Assembly: GCF_006443685.1 (NCBI RefSeq)
Contig: NZ_VFYP01000001.1
Location: forward strand, 2,931,532-2,995,531
Origin: Rhizobium glycinendophyticum
GTDB lineage: Bacteria; Pseudomonadota; Alphaproteobacteria; Rhizobiales; Rhizobiaceae
DNA: 64,000 nt
Direction: 5' to 3'
The position numbers and the translations under genes were made by a program. The notes under the pieces are model-generated. The model made no database searches. It saw only the letters and a list, made by a program, of their open reading frames with translations, and was not told the DNA's origin. Of this stretch, positions 26,873 through 34,873 are shown piece after piece. Numbering within the stretch: position 1 is the first letter of the stretch; the number at the start of each line of letters is the position of its first letter.

Positions 26873-27913
26873 TTACTTCGCCCCGCCAATCTTGTCGTTC
26901 AGCCGGTCAAGCGTCTTGCGCATGGCGCGCGCGTCTTCCTGCTGCGCCTCGATCCAGTCGCGCAGCATCTGCTGTTCGTTGCGCATGTTTTTGACGAGGC
27001 CCTGGATGCCTTCGGCGAGACCTGCGATGGCCGCGACCGAGCGGTCGCCCCCGGCGCCGCCTTCGCGGATTGCGAGCTTCTGGATTTCCGCGACCAGCGC
27101 CCGGATGTCTTCCGCAGCAACCGAGCTGTCTGCATCAATCGCCACCGGGCGTTCGGAATCGAGATCGGTGACGGAGGACAGCCAGTTTTCCAGCTCGGTA
27201 TAGAAGCGGTTCTGAGCCCGCCCTGCCTGCAGGTCGAGAAAACCGAGGATCAGCGATCCGGACAGGCCGAGCAGTGAAGACGAGAACGCTGTCCCCATGC
27301 CGGCAAGCGGCGCCGTCAGACCCGATTTTAGCGCCTGCAGCACGTCATTGCTGTCACCCGACGCCGGGTCCAGCGACTGGATGACGTCATTGATCGAACC
27401 GATGGTGCCGAGTAGCCCCCAGAAGGTGCCGAGGAGGCCGAGAAAGACGAGAAGGCCGATGAGATAGCGAGTGGTATCACGCGATTCGTCGAGGCGGGTG
27501 CCGATCGAATCGAGGATGGAGCGGAGTGCTGCCGTCGAGATTGCCATCGAGCGACGGCCGCCGATCAGAGCCCGCATCGGTGCCAGAAGGCGTGGATCAC
27601 GCCCCACCCGCTCCGCATTGTCGCCTGCCGCACGGAAGCTGTTGAACCACCGGACTTCCGGGCGAAGCGCCCAGACATGGTTGAACACCAGGATGATCCC
27701 GACGCCGAGAACGCCGAGGATCAGGCTGTTCAGCCCGGGATTGGTGACGAAGGCGGCATGCGCCTGACGGTAGAGGATCGCTGCGATGAAGCACACGATG
27801 ATCAGGAATATGACCATCGTCGTGAAGAAGGGCATCGGGCTGGAGAGTTTCTGACCGTAGTCTCCCGGACGGGTCACCCCGACTTCCAGGTCCTCCAACT
27901 TCACTTTCGCCAT
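26873..27913 (-). CDS. MotA/TolQ/ExbB-type proton channel protein
   Basis: 346 residues. Predicted helices about 27-49, 62-82, 150-172 and 205-227; the third carries LLVFLGLLGTFWGLLGTIGS, typical of MotA/TolQ/ExbB channels, and the fourth GMGTAFSSSLLGLSGSLILG. A cytoplasmic C-terminal tail about 260-345 is helical and charged. With the MotB-like partner it should form a proton-driven stator-like complex. GGAGGG lies 13 bases upstream, rather far. Sequence layout recalls the ZorA-ZorB pair but no zorC, zorD or zorE gene accompanies it. Confidence 0.88.
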   Translation of the reverse strand: MAKVKLEDLEVGVTRPGDYGQKLSSPMPFFTTMVIFLIIVCFIAAILYRQAHAAFVTNPGLNSLILGVLGVGIILVFNHVWALRPEVRWFNSFRAAGDNAERVGRDPRLLAPMRALIGGRRSMAISTAALRSILDSIGTRLDESRDTTRYLIGLLVFLGLLGTFWGLLGTIGSINDVIQSLDPASGDSNDVLQALKSGLTAPLAGMGTAFSSSLLGLSGSLILGFLDLQAGRAQNRFYTELENWLSSVTDLDSERPVAIDADSSVAAEDIRALVAEIQKLAIREGGAGGDRSVAAIAGLAEGIQGLVKNMRNEQQMLRDWIEAQQEDARAMRKTLDRLNDKIGGAK

Positions 27914-28032
27914 AATATGCCAGCCCTCCAGAATCTTACGGTCGGAGGCTAGTAGAAAATTGAGACGAATTGAAGCCGAAGCGTCAGGGGAATTTTACCA
28001 CCTTGACGCCCAACGAACCAACCGGCCCCGGA

Positions 28033-28833
28033 TCAGGCCTGCGGGATCGGACGGTTGACGACCTCTTCCAGTGCCTTGCGGATATACTCGTTGCCGGCAA
28101 GCACGGTGCCGTTCTCGAACATATCCTGGGCGCCCTTCATGTCCGACACGAAGCCACCGGCTTCCTTGATCAGCAGAATGCCGGCTGCGATGTCCCAGGC
28201 GTTCAGCTGGGCTTCCCAGAAGCCGTCCAGGCGACCGGCGGCGACATAAGCAAGATCAAGCGCAGCAGCGCCCATCCGGCGAACGCCCGACACCTCGTTC
28301 ATCACATGGCGCAGTTCGACAAGGAACTTCCCGTGCTGACCGCGGCCAAGATGCGGCACGCCGCAACCGATGACGCAATCCGATAGAACCTTGCGGGCGC
28401 CGACGCGGATGCGGCGATCGTTGAGGAAGGCGCCGCCGCCCTTCTCGGATGTGTAGAGCTCATCGGTCGCCGGGTTGAAGATGACGCCGGCGACGATTTC
28501 GCCGTTGCGCTCAAGGGCGATGGAGACCGCGAATTGCGGAATGCCGTGCAGGAAATTGGTCGTGCCGTCCAGCGGATCGACGATCCAGCGGTGCGCGCCA
28601 TCGGTGCCTTTGATCTCCTCGCTTTCCTCGCCGAGGAAGCCATAGGTAGGCCGGGCCTTCAACAGCTCTTCACGCACGATCTTTTCGGCACGGAAATCAG
28701 CCTGAGAAACGAAATCGCCGGGGCCTTTCACAGAAACCTGGAGGTTTTGAACTTCGCCGAAATCGCGCGCCAGCGACTTGCCGGCCTTGAGCGCGGCCTG
28801 AACCATGACGTTGAGAAGGGCGGAGCGGGCCAT
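28033..28833 (-). CDS. suhB: Inositol monophosphatase family protein
   Basis: 266 residues. All metal-binding motifs are present: FLGEESEE, WIVDPLDGTTNFLHGIPQFAVSIAL and NAWDIAAGILLIKEAGG. The family hydrolyses inositol-1-phosphate and related phosphates; E. coli SuhB also acts in ribosomal RNA antitermination. Which role applies here is not decidable. ATG at 28833 with GAGG about 10 bases upstream. The 220-base gap upstream (28834-29053) contains no gene; a weak bulged hairpin at about 29019-29048 may end the SEL1 transcript. Confidence 0.92.
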   Translation of the reverse strand: MARSALLNVMVQAALKAGKSLARDFGEVQNLQVSVKGPGDFVSQADFRAEKIVREELLKARPTYGFLGEESEEIKGTDGAHRWIVDPLDGTTNFLHGIPQFAVSIALERNGEIVAGVIFNPATDELYTSEKGGGAFLNDRRIRVGARKVLSDCVIGCGVPHLGRGQHGKFLVELRHVMNEVSGVRRMGAAALDLAYVAAGRLDGFWEAQLNAWDIAAGILLIKEAGGFVSDMKGAQDMFENGTVLAGNEYIRKALEEVVNRPIPQA

Positions 28834-29053
28834 AGATGGTAATCCTCAAGATTGGATGGTCGCCGGAGAGCGGCGAGGATGCAGCACGCGACAGCGCGGC
28901 GATTGGCGGGTTCAAGACCACAAATAACGCCGGAATTCAAGGGGCAAAGCCACGGAGCGTCCTGCACCGGGTCAGGCCAGCCCCGCTTGCAGCGAAGAGC
29001 GAGACCGACCCTAACGCGATGCTCCAAGACACCGGCGCCGTGGAAGCGCCGTG

Positions 29054-30244
29054 TCAGCCCCGGCGAAACCGGTTGGCGCGATCGATTGCCTGCTTCTGCT
29101 GCTCCTCATTCAGGCCGAGGTAGAAATCCTCCAACGTCGGGTCTTTCAGACCAGCGCGACGAGACAGCACATACCATTTGGCCGCCTCGACCGGATCGGG
29201 GGGCGTTCCGAGCGCGTTGATATAGACATGCGCGAGGCGATTTTGCGCCACGACATTGCCGCGCTTGGCCGCGATCGACAGCCAGCGGAAGCCACCTTCG
29301 TAATCACGCGGCCCATTGACGCCATTGACCAGCCACAGCCCCATGTCGAGCTGTGCGGTATCGAAACCCGCCCTGGCGGCGCGCTGCATCCATTCGCGGG
29401 TGCGCTTCTTCTTGTCCTCAGGCACATCCTTCAGCGCCGAATAGACCTGTGCCAGTGCATACTGCGCGTCCGCAATGCCCTGCTCGGCCGCCTTCTCATA
29501 ATAGGGCATTGCGAGTTGCAGTCCGCGCACGCCGGGATTTTCCGAAACGAGGATCTGCGCCCAGTTGAACTGGGCCGACCCATTACCGCCATCGGCAGCT
29601 TTCTTCATGTAGTCGTCGGCCTTGGCCTTGTCGCGCTCGACCAGTCGCCCCTCCATCAGGAGAAGCGCATATTTGAACATGGCAGAGGTATCACCACCCT
29701 GTGCCGCCTGCGCATACCAGAAAGCGGCCCCCTTCGGATCACGCTTCACGCCCAGCCCCCGCGACATGATTTCGGCCAGCAGCGTCTGCGCGGCGGGATC
29801 CCCGAGCTGTGCACGCGGCAGTGCCTTGTCCACAGCGGTCAGGAAAAGGCCGCGCTGGAAGGCACCGTAAGCCTCGTCCGGCTCGCCCTTGTATGGCTTT
29901 TCCGCCGGCAATGCCGGCAACGGCGCGCCCATGCGCAAGTAGATGTTGATCCCTTGCAGCGCGTCATCGGCCTTGTTGCCCGCCGTTACCTTGCCACCCT
30001 TGACCGGTGGAGGCGCGGCTTTCTTGTCACCACGGTCCAGAGCCGTCGCATCGCCATTGGTGCTGTCATCGCGTTTGCCGCGATCGATATCGCCGGCATC
30101 GGAAGGATTGGCAGGCAGAATTGCCGGCGCATCGCCAATCTCCACGCCGTCTTCGCTTTGCTGAGCCATGACAGGCATGCCCGCAAGGCAGAACCCGGTC
30201 AGGATGGCGAGAATCAGGCGAAGGGACGGAGATGAATGACGCAT
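29054..30244 (-). CDS. Secreted SEL1-like repeat protein
   Basis: About 396 residues: signal peptide MRHSSPSLRLILAILTGF ending near PVMAQ, a low-complexity Asp/Ala/Pro linker (about 30-95), then Sel1-like TPR repeats (about 125-375) with visible units such as AAFWYAQAAQGGDTSAMFKY, ADDYMKKAADGGNGSAQFNW and AMPYYEKAAEQGIADAQYAL. Such proteins scaffold periplasmic complexes. The start is ATG 30244; a TTG at 30256 that overlaps the upstream stop is in frame. It follows the ThiE-like gene directly, so probably one transcript. Confidence 0.87.
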   Translation of the reverse strand: MRHSSPSLRLILAILTGFCLAGMPVMAQQSEDGVEIGDAPAILPANPSDAGDIDRGKRDDSTNGDATALDRGDKKAAPPPVKGGKVTAGNKADDALQGINIYLRMGAPLPALPAEKPYKGEPDEAYGAFQRGLFLTAVDKALPRAQLGDPAAQTLLAEIMSRGLGVKRDPKGAAFWYAQAAQGGDTSAMFKYALLLMEGRLVERDKAKADDYMKKAADGGNGSAQFNWAQILVSENPGVRGLQLAMPYYEKAAEQGIADAQYALAQVYSALKDVPEDKKKRTREWMQRAARAGFDTAQLDMGLWLVNGVNGPRDYEGGFRWLSIAAKRGNVVAQNRLAHVYINALGTPPDPVEAAKWYVLSRRAGLKDPTLEDFYLGLNEEQQKQAIDRANRFRRG

Positions 30245-30252
30245 TCCGCGGT

Positions 30253-30900
30253 TCAATCTTCAAACCGTGGCGCTTTTTCGTCAAGCTCGGCATTCACCCG
30301 CGCCACGATCGTCGCGGCATTGGCGGGATCCGCGAAGATCGCCTTGCCCAGCGCGACGAATTCGACTCCGGCTTCGGCCACGACGACGGCCGACGACGGA
30401 TCGGTGCCGCCCATGACGATTGCAGGAATTTCAATCATCGCCGACCACCATTCGCCTAGCGCAATATTCTTCGAATGCGCCTCCGGCTTGATGTCGCCGT
30501 CGAGCTTGCCGAAGAAGATATAGTCCGGCTGCGTCTCGCCCATTTCCAGCGCATGGTGCCGGTCCATCGCATTGCCACCGCCGACGATGAGCTTCGGTGC
30601 ATGTTTCTCGACGGCTTCGGCAAGGGTCTCGGCATTGCCGCTGATATGCAGTCCGTCGGCCTTCACGCGACCTGCAACCCGGCTGTTGTCGACGATGAGC
30701 GCAGCGGCCCCCGCCTCCTGGATGACGGGCACAAGCAGTTCGGCATGCTTCTGGAACTCGCCGTCGTCCAGACCGTATTGTGGAATGATCACCGAGGCGA
30801 CATCGCCGCCACACAGCGCATTGGCGACCGTCTCGGCGCGCATCGCCGGATCGGCAATGTCGGGAACGATGAGGACGAGGCGGCAGCGGTCTTCGGTCAT
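30253..30900 (-). CDS. Thiamine-phosphate synthase (ThiE)-like protein
   Basis: 215 residues with the ThiE-like (beta-alpha)8 fold: LVLIVPDIADPAMRAETVAN, AALIVDNSRVAGRVKADGLHI, LIVGGGNAMDRHHALEMGE, DYIFFGKLDGDIKP, IPAIVMGGTDPSSAVVVAEAGVEFVALG. The canonical loop after the second Asp, GxHLGQxD, reads DGLHISGN, and no thiCOGD genes are nearby, so bona fide ThiE activity is uncertain. Start at 30900 (MTEDRCRLVL); the frame to 30996 lacks support. Divergent from the TauE/SafE gene by 103 bases. Confidence 0.75.
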   Translation of the reverse strand: MTEDRCRLVLIVPDIADPAMRAETVANALCGGDVASVIIPQYGLDDGEFQKHAELLVPVIQEAGAAALIVDNSRVAGRVKADGLHISGNAETLAEAVEKHAPKLIVGGGNAMDRHHALEMGETQPDYIFFGKLDGDIKPEAHSKNIALGEWWSAMIEIPAIVMGGTDPSSAVVVAEAGVEFVALGKAIFADPANAATIVARVNAELDEKAPRFED

Positions 30901-31003
30901 GCGGTGATATCCGTTTGCGGGACATTTCCACGACAGCGGAATTCGTCCTCGTTTTATCTCGTCAAATCCGATAGACCGCTCTTCCGAAAGGATCAACCGA
31001 TCA

Positions 31004-31780
31004 ATGCTGACAGACCTTAACTTCTACGCCGTCGCCATTCCCGCTGTCGCACTGGTTGGCTTGTCCAAAGGAGGGCTCGGCGGCGCTTTCGCCTTGATCG
31101 GCGTGCCCTTGCTCGCGATCGCCGTGCCGCCAATGCAGGCGGCTGCGATCTTCCTGCCGATTCTTCTGGTGATGGACGCCGTGGCGCTGTGGGCCTGGCG
31201 CCGGCACAACAACCGGGCAACACTTTATGTCATGCTTCCGGGCGCCATCATCGGCATCATCCTCGGCTGGGCGACGTCAACGCTCGTCTCGCCCAATGCC
31301 ATGCGCCTGGTCCTCGGCAGCATTTCGCTGATCTTTGCACTGCGCTACTTTATCGAAAGTTATGCTGCACGGGACGGCGGAGAAAAGCCTCCAGCTCCCG
31401 AACGGCCAGTTGCCGGTTCCTTCTGGGGTGCCCTTGCCGGCTATTCGAGCTTCGTCGCCCATGCCGGCGGCCCGCCATTCCAAGTCTACACTCTACCATT
31501 GAAGCTCGACCCGAAGAGCTATACCGGCATGTCGACCCGCTTCTTCGCCATCCTCAACGCGATCAAGGTCATCCCCTATTTTGCCCTGGGCGAACTCGAC
31601 AGCACCAATCTTACCCTGTCCGCCGTACTCCTGCCCGTGGCCCTTGTCTCGACCCTCATCGGCGCGAAGGTGGTTCACTACATGAAGCCGGCGATCTTCT
31701 ATCCGCTGATGTATGGCATGGTTCTCATCGCCGGTGCGAAGCTCTTCTATGATGGCAGCACGGGCCTGCTCGGCCTTTGA
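31004..31780 (+). CDS. TauE/SafE (TSUP) family permease
   Basis: 258 residues, about eight membrane helices. The two TSUP repeats show: LVGLSKGGLGGAFALIGVPLLA and GALAGYSSFVAHAGGPPFQVYTLP with the family-specific AHAGG. Predicted to export sulfite, sulfonates or related organic anions across the inner membrane; the substrate is not evident and no sulfur genes are adjacent. AAAGGATC precedes the ATG at 31004. Confidence 0.9.
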   Translation: MLTDLNFYAVAIPAVALVGLSKGGLGGAFALIGVPLLAIAVPPMQAAAIFLPILLVMDAVALWAWRRHNNRATLYVMLPGAIIGIILGWATSTLVSPNAMRLVLGSISLIFALRYFIESYAARDGGEKPPAPERPVAGSFWGALAGYSSFVAHAGGPPFQVYTLPLKLDPKSYTGMSTRFFAILNAIKVIPYFALGELDSTNLTLSAVLLPVALVSTLIGAKVVHYMKPAIFYPLMYGMVLIAGAKLFYDGSTGLLGL

Positions 31781-31835
31781 TCCGCAGATCCTTGCTGCAC
31801 CGCACATCAACGCTTGCCGGACGCCGACCTTTGAC

Positions 31836-31851
31836 ATAACCTTTCGGTCAT
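31836..31851. promoter_or_regulatory. Operator candidate overlapping the ArsR start codon
   Basis: ATAACC-TTTC-GGTCAT, six-bp arms (one G-T mismatch) around four bases; the final AT belongs to the ATG. Autoregulation by the ArsR protein is likely by analogy with the family. Confidence 0.5.
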
Positions 31852-32110
31852 GACGAACGCGGACCCTTTCATGGCGATCGCAGACCCGAACCGGCGGCAC
31901 ATCCTCGAGGATCTGCGCCGGGGAGCAAAGACCGTCAACGATCTGGCGAGCCGCCTGCCGATCAGCCGCCCCGCCGTGTCCCAGCACCTGAAAGCGCTTC
32001 TCGATGCCGGCTTGGTCGAGGTCACCGCCGAGGGTACCCGCCGCTTCTACAGCGTCCGCCGCCCCGGCTTCGACCGCATGAACCTCTGGCTCGATCAGTT
32101 CTGGTCCTGA
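31850..32110 (+). CDS. ArsR-family winged-helix regulator
   Basis: 86 residues, a minimal wHTH of the ArsR/SdpR type: FMAIADPNRRHILEDLRRGA then recognition region LASRLPISRPAVSQHLKALLDAGLV and wing VTAEGTRRFYSV. No cysteine metal-site is present, so it is probably not a metal sensor. The dyad ATAACC-TTTC-GGTCAT sits over the start codon. No clear Shine-Dalgarno. Many homologues pair with an SRPBCC or transport gene; here the TSUP permease lies 69 bases upstream and a DUF465 gene converges. Confidence 0.88.
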   Translation: MTNADPFMAIADPNRRHILEDLRRGAKTVNDLASRLPISRPAVSQHLKALLDAGLVEVTAEGTRRFYSVRRPGFDRMNLWLDQFWS

Positions 32111-32146
32111 CTCTTTGAAGTCCCGGAAAATTTCAGGCAAAGAAAA

Positions 32147-32174
32147 GCCCCGAAGTCCTTGGGAACTCCGGGGC
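32147..32174 (-). terminator. Terminator for the first DUF465 gene
   Basis: On the minus strand GCCCCGGAGTTCC / GGACTTCGGGGC hairpin followed by TTTTCTTT. The + strand lacks a T-run, so it mainly serves the minus-strand gene. Confidence 0.8.
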
Positions 32175-32263
32175 GGGGGAAGCTGACGGGCTGCTTCATG
32201 AATACATCGGGATCTCGGGAGCCCTTGCGGCCATTGGATCCCGGCGCAGCCGACATGGGAAGG

Positions 32264-32440
32264 TTAGTGGCGTGTGGAAGCCTTCAGGCGTTCCATTTCA
32301 TCCTTGAGGCGCAGTTTCAGTCGCTTCAGTTCGGCGATCTGACGGTCGTCGACGGAGGGGGATGCCAGCGCGTCATGAAGCTGCTCTTCGAGCGCCCCAT
32401 GCTTCTTCTGCAGCGAGTCAAGATGAGCCTGTATGGTCAT
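32264..32440 (-). CDS. DUF465/YdcH small coiled-coil protein A
   Basis: 58 residues: MTIQAHLDSLQKKHGALEEQ then IAELKRLKLRLKDEMERLK, the usual DUF465 antiparallel helices. Function unknown. GGAAGGA sits 8 bases upstream of 32440. A second DUF465 gene is divergently oriented 234 bases away. The intervening stretch 32441-32673 has no other supported gene. Confidence 0.87.
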   Translation of the reverse strand: MTIQAHLDSLQKKHGALEEQLHDALASPSVDDRQIAELKRLKLRLKDEMERLKASTRH

Positions 32441-32673
32441 TTGATACGTCCTTCCTTGTCGCCTACCTCCAGCCCTCATCCGCTGGAGTTTCAGGCTTTG
32501 CGAAAGTAATGTGACATGAGAAATGCGGTTTGTCGAAGGCGATTTCGTGAAATCGACCCCGGAAAATCAGGGACAAGGATAACTTCCCGTTACCGGTATT
32601 TGATGATAGGAGCTTGCGCGAATCCACCGGGCATCCTTTAAGGATTGGCCACAGGGCGAAGATGGGGAACAAG

Positions 32674-32877
32674 ATGGCCGATCAGGAACAGGCTGACATC
32701 CGGCTCTCGCTGGCGCGGCTTCGCCAGGAGCACGAGGACTACGACGCGGCGATCAATGCGATGATCTCGACCGGCTGCGAGGCCCTGAGAATCCAGCGGA
32801 TGAAGAAGAAGAAACTGGCGATCAAGGACCGGATCACCGCCCTTGAGGACCAGATCATTCCCGACATCATCGCCTGA
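32674..32877 (+). CDS. DUF465/YdcH small coiled-coil protein B
   Basis: 67 residues: MADQEQADIRLSLARLRQEH, EDYDAAINAMISTG, then IQRMKKKKLAIKDRITALED. Same family as the divergent neighbour but with the longer Arg/Lys-rich second helix. Start may be 32674 (GGGGAA 5-6 bases before) or 32662 (MGNKMADQ...). It ends 18 bases before purE, so it likely heads the purEK transcript. Confidence 0.85.
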   Translation: MADQEQADIRLSLARLRQEHEDYDAAINAMISTGCEALRIQRMKKKKLAIKDRITALEDQIIPDIIA

Positions 32878-32895
32878 GCCTTGAAGGACGTGAGC

Positions 32896-33396
32896 ATGAC
32901 TGCTGACTGCCCGCCCGTCGCCATCATCATGGGAAGCCAGTCCGACTGGGAAACCATGAAGAACGCCGCCGATACGCTCGACGCACTCGGCGTCTCCTAT
33001 GAAGCGCGCATCGTTTCGGCACATCGAACCCCAGACCGCATGTATGCCTTTGCCAAGGGCGCCCGTGACGAAGGCTTCCAGGTGATCATTGCTGGTGCCG
33101 GCGGTGCCGCTCACCTGCCCGGCATGGTGGCTTCGCTCTCGCCCCTGCCCGTCTTCGGTGTGCCGGTCCAGTCGAAATCCATGTCTGGCCTCGACAGCCT
33201 CTATTCCATTGTCCAGATGCCGGCCGGCATCCCCGTCGGCACACTCGCTATCGGTCGCGCCGGTGCCGTAAACGCCGCTCTTATGGCTGCCCGTGTTCTG
33301 GCCCTGCATGACGACGAGCTGGCCGACCGGCTGGACGAATGGATCGCCCGCCAGGCAGGATCTGTCGCCGAATACCCGATGGACGAAACTCCATGA
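32896..33396 (+). CDS. purE: N5-carboxyaminoimidazole ribonucleotide mutase
   Basis: 166 residues, class I Pur[21 protein letters not shown] is the phosphate-binding start, then [19 protein letters not shown] with the conserved His, [17 protein letters not shown] and [31 protein letters not shown]. Converts N5-CAIR to CAIR in purine synthesis with PurK. AAGGA is seven bases ahead of ATG 32896; the TTG at 32881 is inside the ribosome site. The last four bases overlap purK (ATGA). Confidence 0.97.
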   Translation: MTADCPPVAIIMGSQSDWETMKNAADTLDALGVSYEARIVSAHRTPDRMYAFAKGARDEGFQVIIAGAGGAAHLPGMVASLSPLPVFGVPVQSKSMSGLDSLYSIVQMPAGIPVGTLAIGRAGAVNAALMAARVLALHDDELADRLDEWIARQAGSVAEYPMDETP

Positions 33397-34457
33397 CGGT
33401 GCGCACGATCGGCATCATCGGCGGCGGCCAGCTCGGCCGCATGCTGGCCATGGCGGCAGCCCGTCTGAACTACCGCACAATTATCCTTGAGCCGCAGGCC
33501 GACAGCCCGGCAGCGCAGGTTGCCAACCGACAGATCACCGCCGCTTACGACGACCCGGCAGCACTGGCCGAACTCGCCCGCCTCTGCGACGTCGTAACCT
33601 ATGAATTCGAAAACGTCCCCGTCACGGCCGCCGAACACCTGGCGAAGAGCGTCTCGGTCTATCCGCCGCCGAAGGCACTGGAAGTCGCCCAGGACCGACT
33701 GACGGAAAAGCGCTTCCTGAATGCATCCGGCATCGAGACCGCCCGCTTTCATGCCGTCGACAGCCAGACCGAACTTGAGACGGCTCTTGCCGATTTCGGC
33801 GGCCAAGGTGTCTTGAAGACCTGCCGTTTTGGTTATGACGGCAAGGGCCAGAAGGTTTTCCGCAAGGGTGATACGGCCGACGGCGCCTACGAGGCCCTCG
33901 GTTCTGTCCCGCTCATTCTCGAAAGCTTCGTGCCCTTCGTGCGGGAAATCTCGATCATCGCCGCCCGCAGCCTCGACGGTCAGGTGCGCTGCTACGATCC
34001 GACCGAGAACGTTCATCGGGGCGGTATCCTGCACACCTCGACACAACCTGCCGCCATCACGCCGGAAACGGCGACGGCGGCCCGCGAAGCCGCGACCAAG
34101 CTGCTTGATGGCTTGAACTACGTCGGCGTCGTCGGCATGGAGTTCTTCGTGCTCGACGACGGCCATCTGATCGCCAACGAGATCGCCCCGCGCGTCCACA
34201 ATTCCGGCCACTGGACGGAGGCTGCCTGCATCGTCTCGCAGTTCGAACAGCACATCCGCGCCGTCGCGGGCCTGACGCTGGGCGACCCTGTCCGCCACTC
34301 CGATTGCGTGATGACGAATCTGATCGGCGACGACATCGATTCTCTGCCCGCATGGCTCGCCAAGCCGAATGTGCTGGTCCACCTCTATGGCAAGACCGAA
34401 GCCCGCCCCGGCCGCAAGATGGGTCATGTGACGGAAATCCTGCCTTTCCGGGACTGA
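33393..34457 (+). CDS. purK: 5-(carboxyamino)imidazole ribonucleotide synthase
   Basis: 354 residues, ATP-grasp. [66 protein letters not shown], and the ATP-grasp metal site [33 protein letters not shown]. Makes N5-CAIR from AIR, bicarbonate and ATP. Starts on an ATGA overlap with purE, a conserved arrangement. The transcript ends at or near the GC hairpin at 34553. Confidence 0.97.
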   Translation: MTVRTIGIIGGGQLGRMLAMAAARLNYRTIILEPQADSPAAQVANRQITAAYDDPAALAELARLCDVVTYEFENVPVTAAEHLAKSVSVYPPPKALEVAQDRLTEKRFLNASGIETARFHAVDSQTELETALADFGGQGVLKTCRFGYDGKGQKVFRKGDTADGAYEALGSVPLILESFVPFVREISIIAARSLDGQVRCYDPTENVHRGGILHTSTQPAAITPETATAAREAATKLLDGLNYVGVVGMEFFVLDDGHLIANEIAPRVHNSGHWTEAACIVSQFEQHIRAVAGLTLGDPVRHSDCVMTNLIGDDIDSLPAWLAKPNVLVHLYGKTEARPGRKMGHVTEILPFRD

Positions 34458-34505
34458 TATGCCGGGTTTTTTAGCCGTTTCGGCGGGGCAATACCGCCGG
34501 ACAGG

Positions 34506-34534
34506 TTGACAGGCAGGCCCTGCTCGGGCTAATT
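34506..34534 (+). promoter_or_regulatory. Promoter candidate between purK and rpmJ
   Basis: TTGACA (34506-34511), 17-base spacer, CTAATT (34529-34534): good match to the rhizobial CTTGAC-N17-CTATAT pattern. Confidence 0.55.
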
Positions 34535-34552
34535 GCCGCCAACTCTTCAGGG

Positions 34553-34574
34553 GCGCGCCCGGCGGCGCGCTTTT
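34553..34574 (+). terminator. GC hairpin with T-tract (purEK terminator or rpmJ leader attenuator)
   Basis: GCGCGCC-CGGC-GGCGCGC followed by TTTT. It lies about 20 bases downstream of the promoter candidate at 34506-34534, so transcripts for rpmJ from that promoter would have to pass it. Confidence 0.7.
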
Positions 34575-34633
34575 GATTGTTTAGAACAGTGGGTGAATGA
34601 CACATTCCCCGACAATCGTTGTGGACCAGAAAA

Positions 34634-34759
34634 ATGAAGATCAAGAACTCGCTGAAAGCGCTTAAGGCCCGTCATCGCGACAACCGTCTGGTTCGCCGCA
34701 AGGGCCGCGTATACATCATCAACAAGGCCAACCCGCGCTTCAAGGCCCGCCAGGGCTGA
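34634..34759 (+). CDS. rpmJ: 50S ribosomal protein L36 (zinc-free type)
   Basis: 41 residues: [20 protein letters not shown] continuing to [16 protein letters not shown]. This is the YkgO-type L36, with no cysteine or zinc ribbon. Together with the cysteine-free L31 at 21845 the ribosome encoded here does not need zinc for these two proteins. Monocistronic; a CCGGATCC-TTCA-GGATCCGG hairpin (34766-34785) lies just after the stop. Confidence 0.96.
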   Translation: MKIKNSLKALKARHRDNRLVRRKGRVYIINKANPRFKARQG

Positions 34760-34765
34760 AGACTG

Positions 34766-34785
34766 CCGGATCCTTCAGGATCCGG
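34766..34785 (+). other. Hairpin after rpmJ
   Basis: Perfect eight-bp stem CCGGATCC / GGATCCGG with TTCA loop, no T-tract; immediately followed by a TTGACA that may be the -35 box of the next gene. Confidence 0.6.
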
Positions 34786-34873
34786 TTGACATGCAGGTTG
34801 CCCGCCGTCAAATGGCGTGTTGATATCGCAGAATTGAATTTGAAAGACGGCGCTGAGGGACTACCTTCCCTTC

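Noticed and set aside
25841..27913. Zorya defence system (ZorAB-like pair)
   Set aside because: No zorC, zorD or zorE gene is next to the pair; neighbours are an FAD dehydrogenase and an inositol monophosphatase. The pair is reported as a motor of unknown role instead.
31831..31836. TTGACA as a -35 box for the ArsR gene
   Set aside because: A matching -10 would fall inside the coding region, after the ATG; the sequence is better explained as part of the operator-like dyad.
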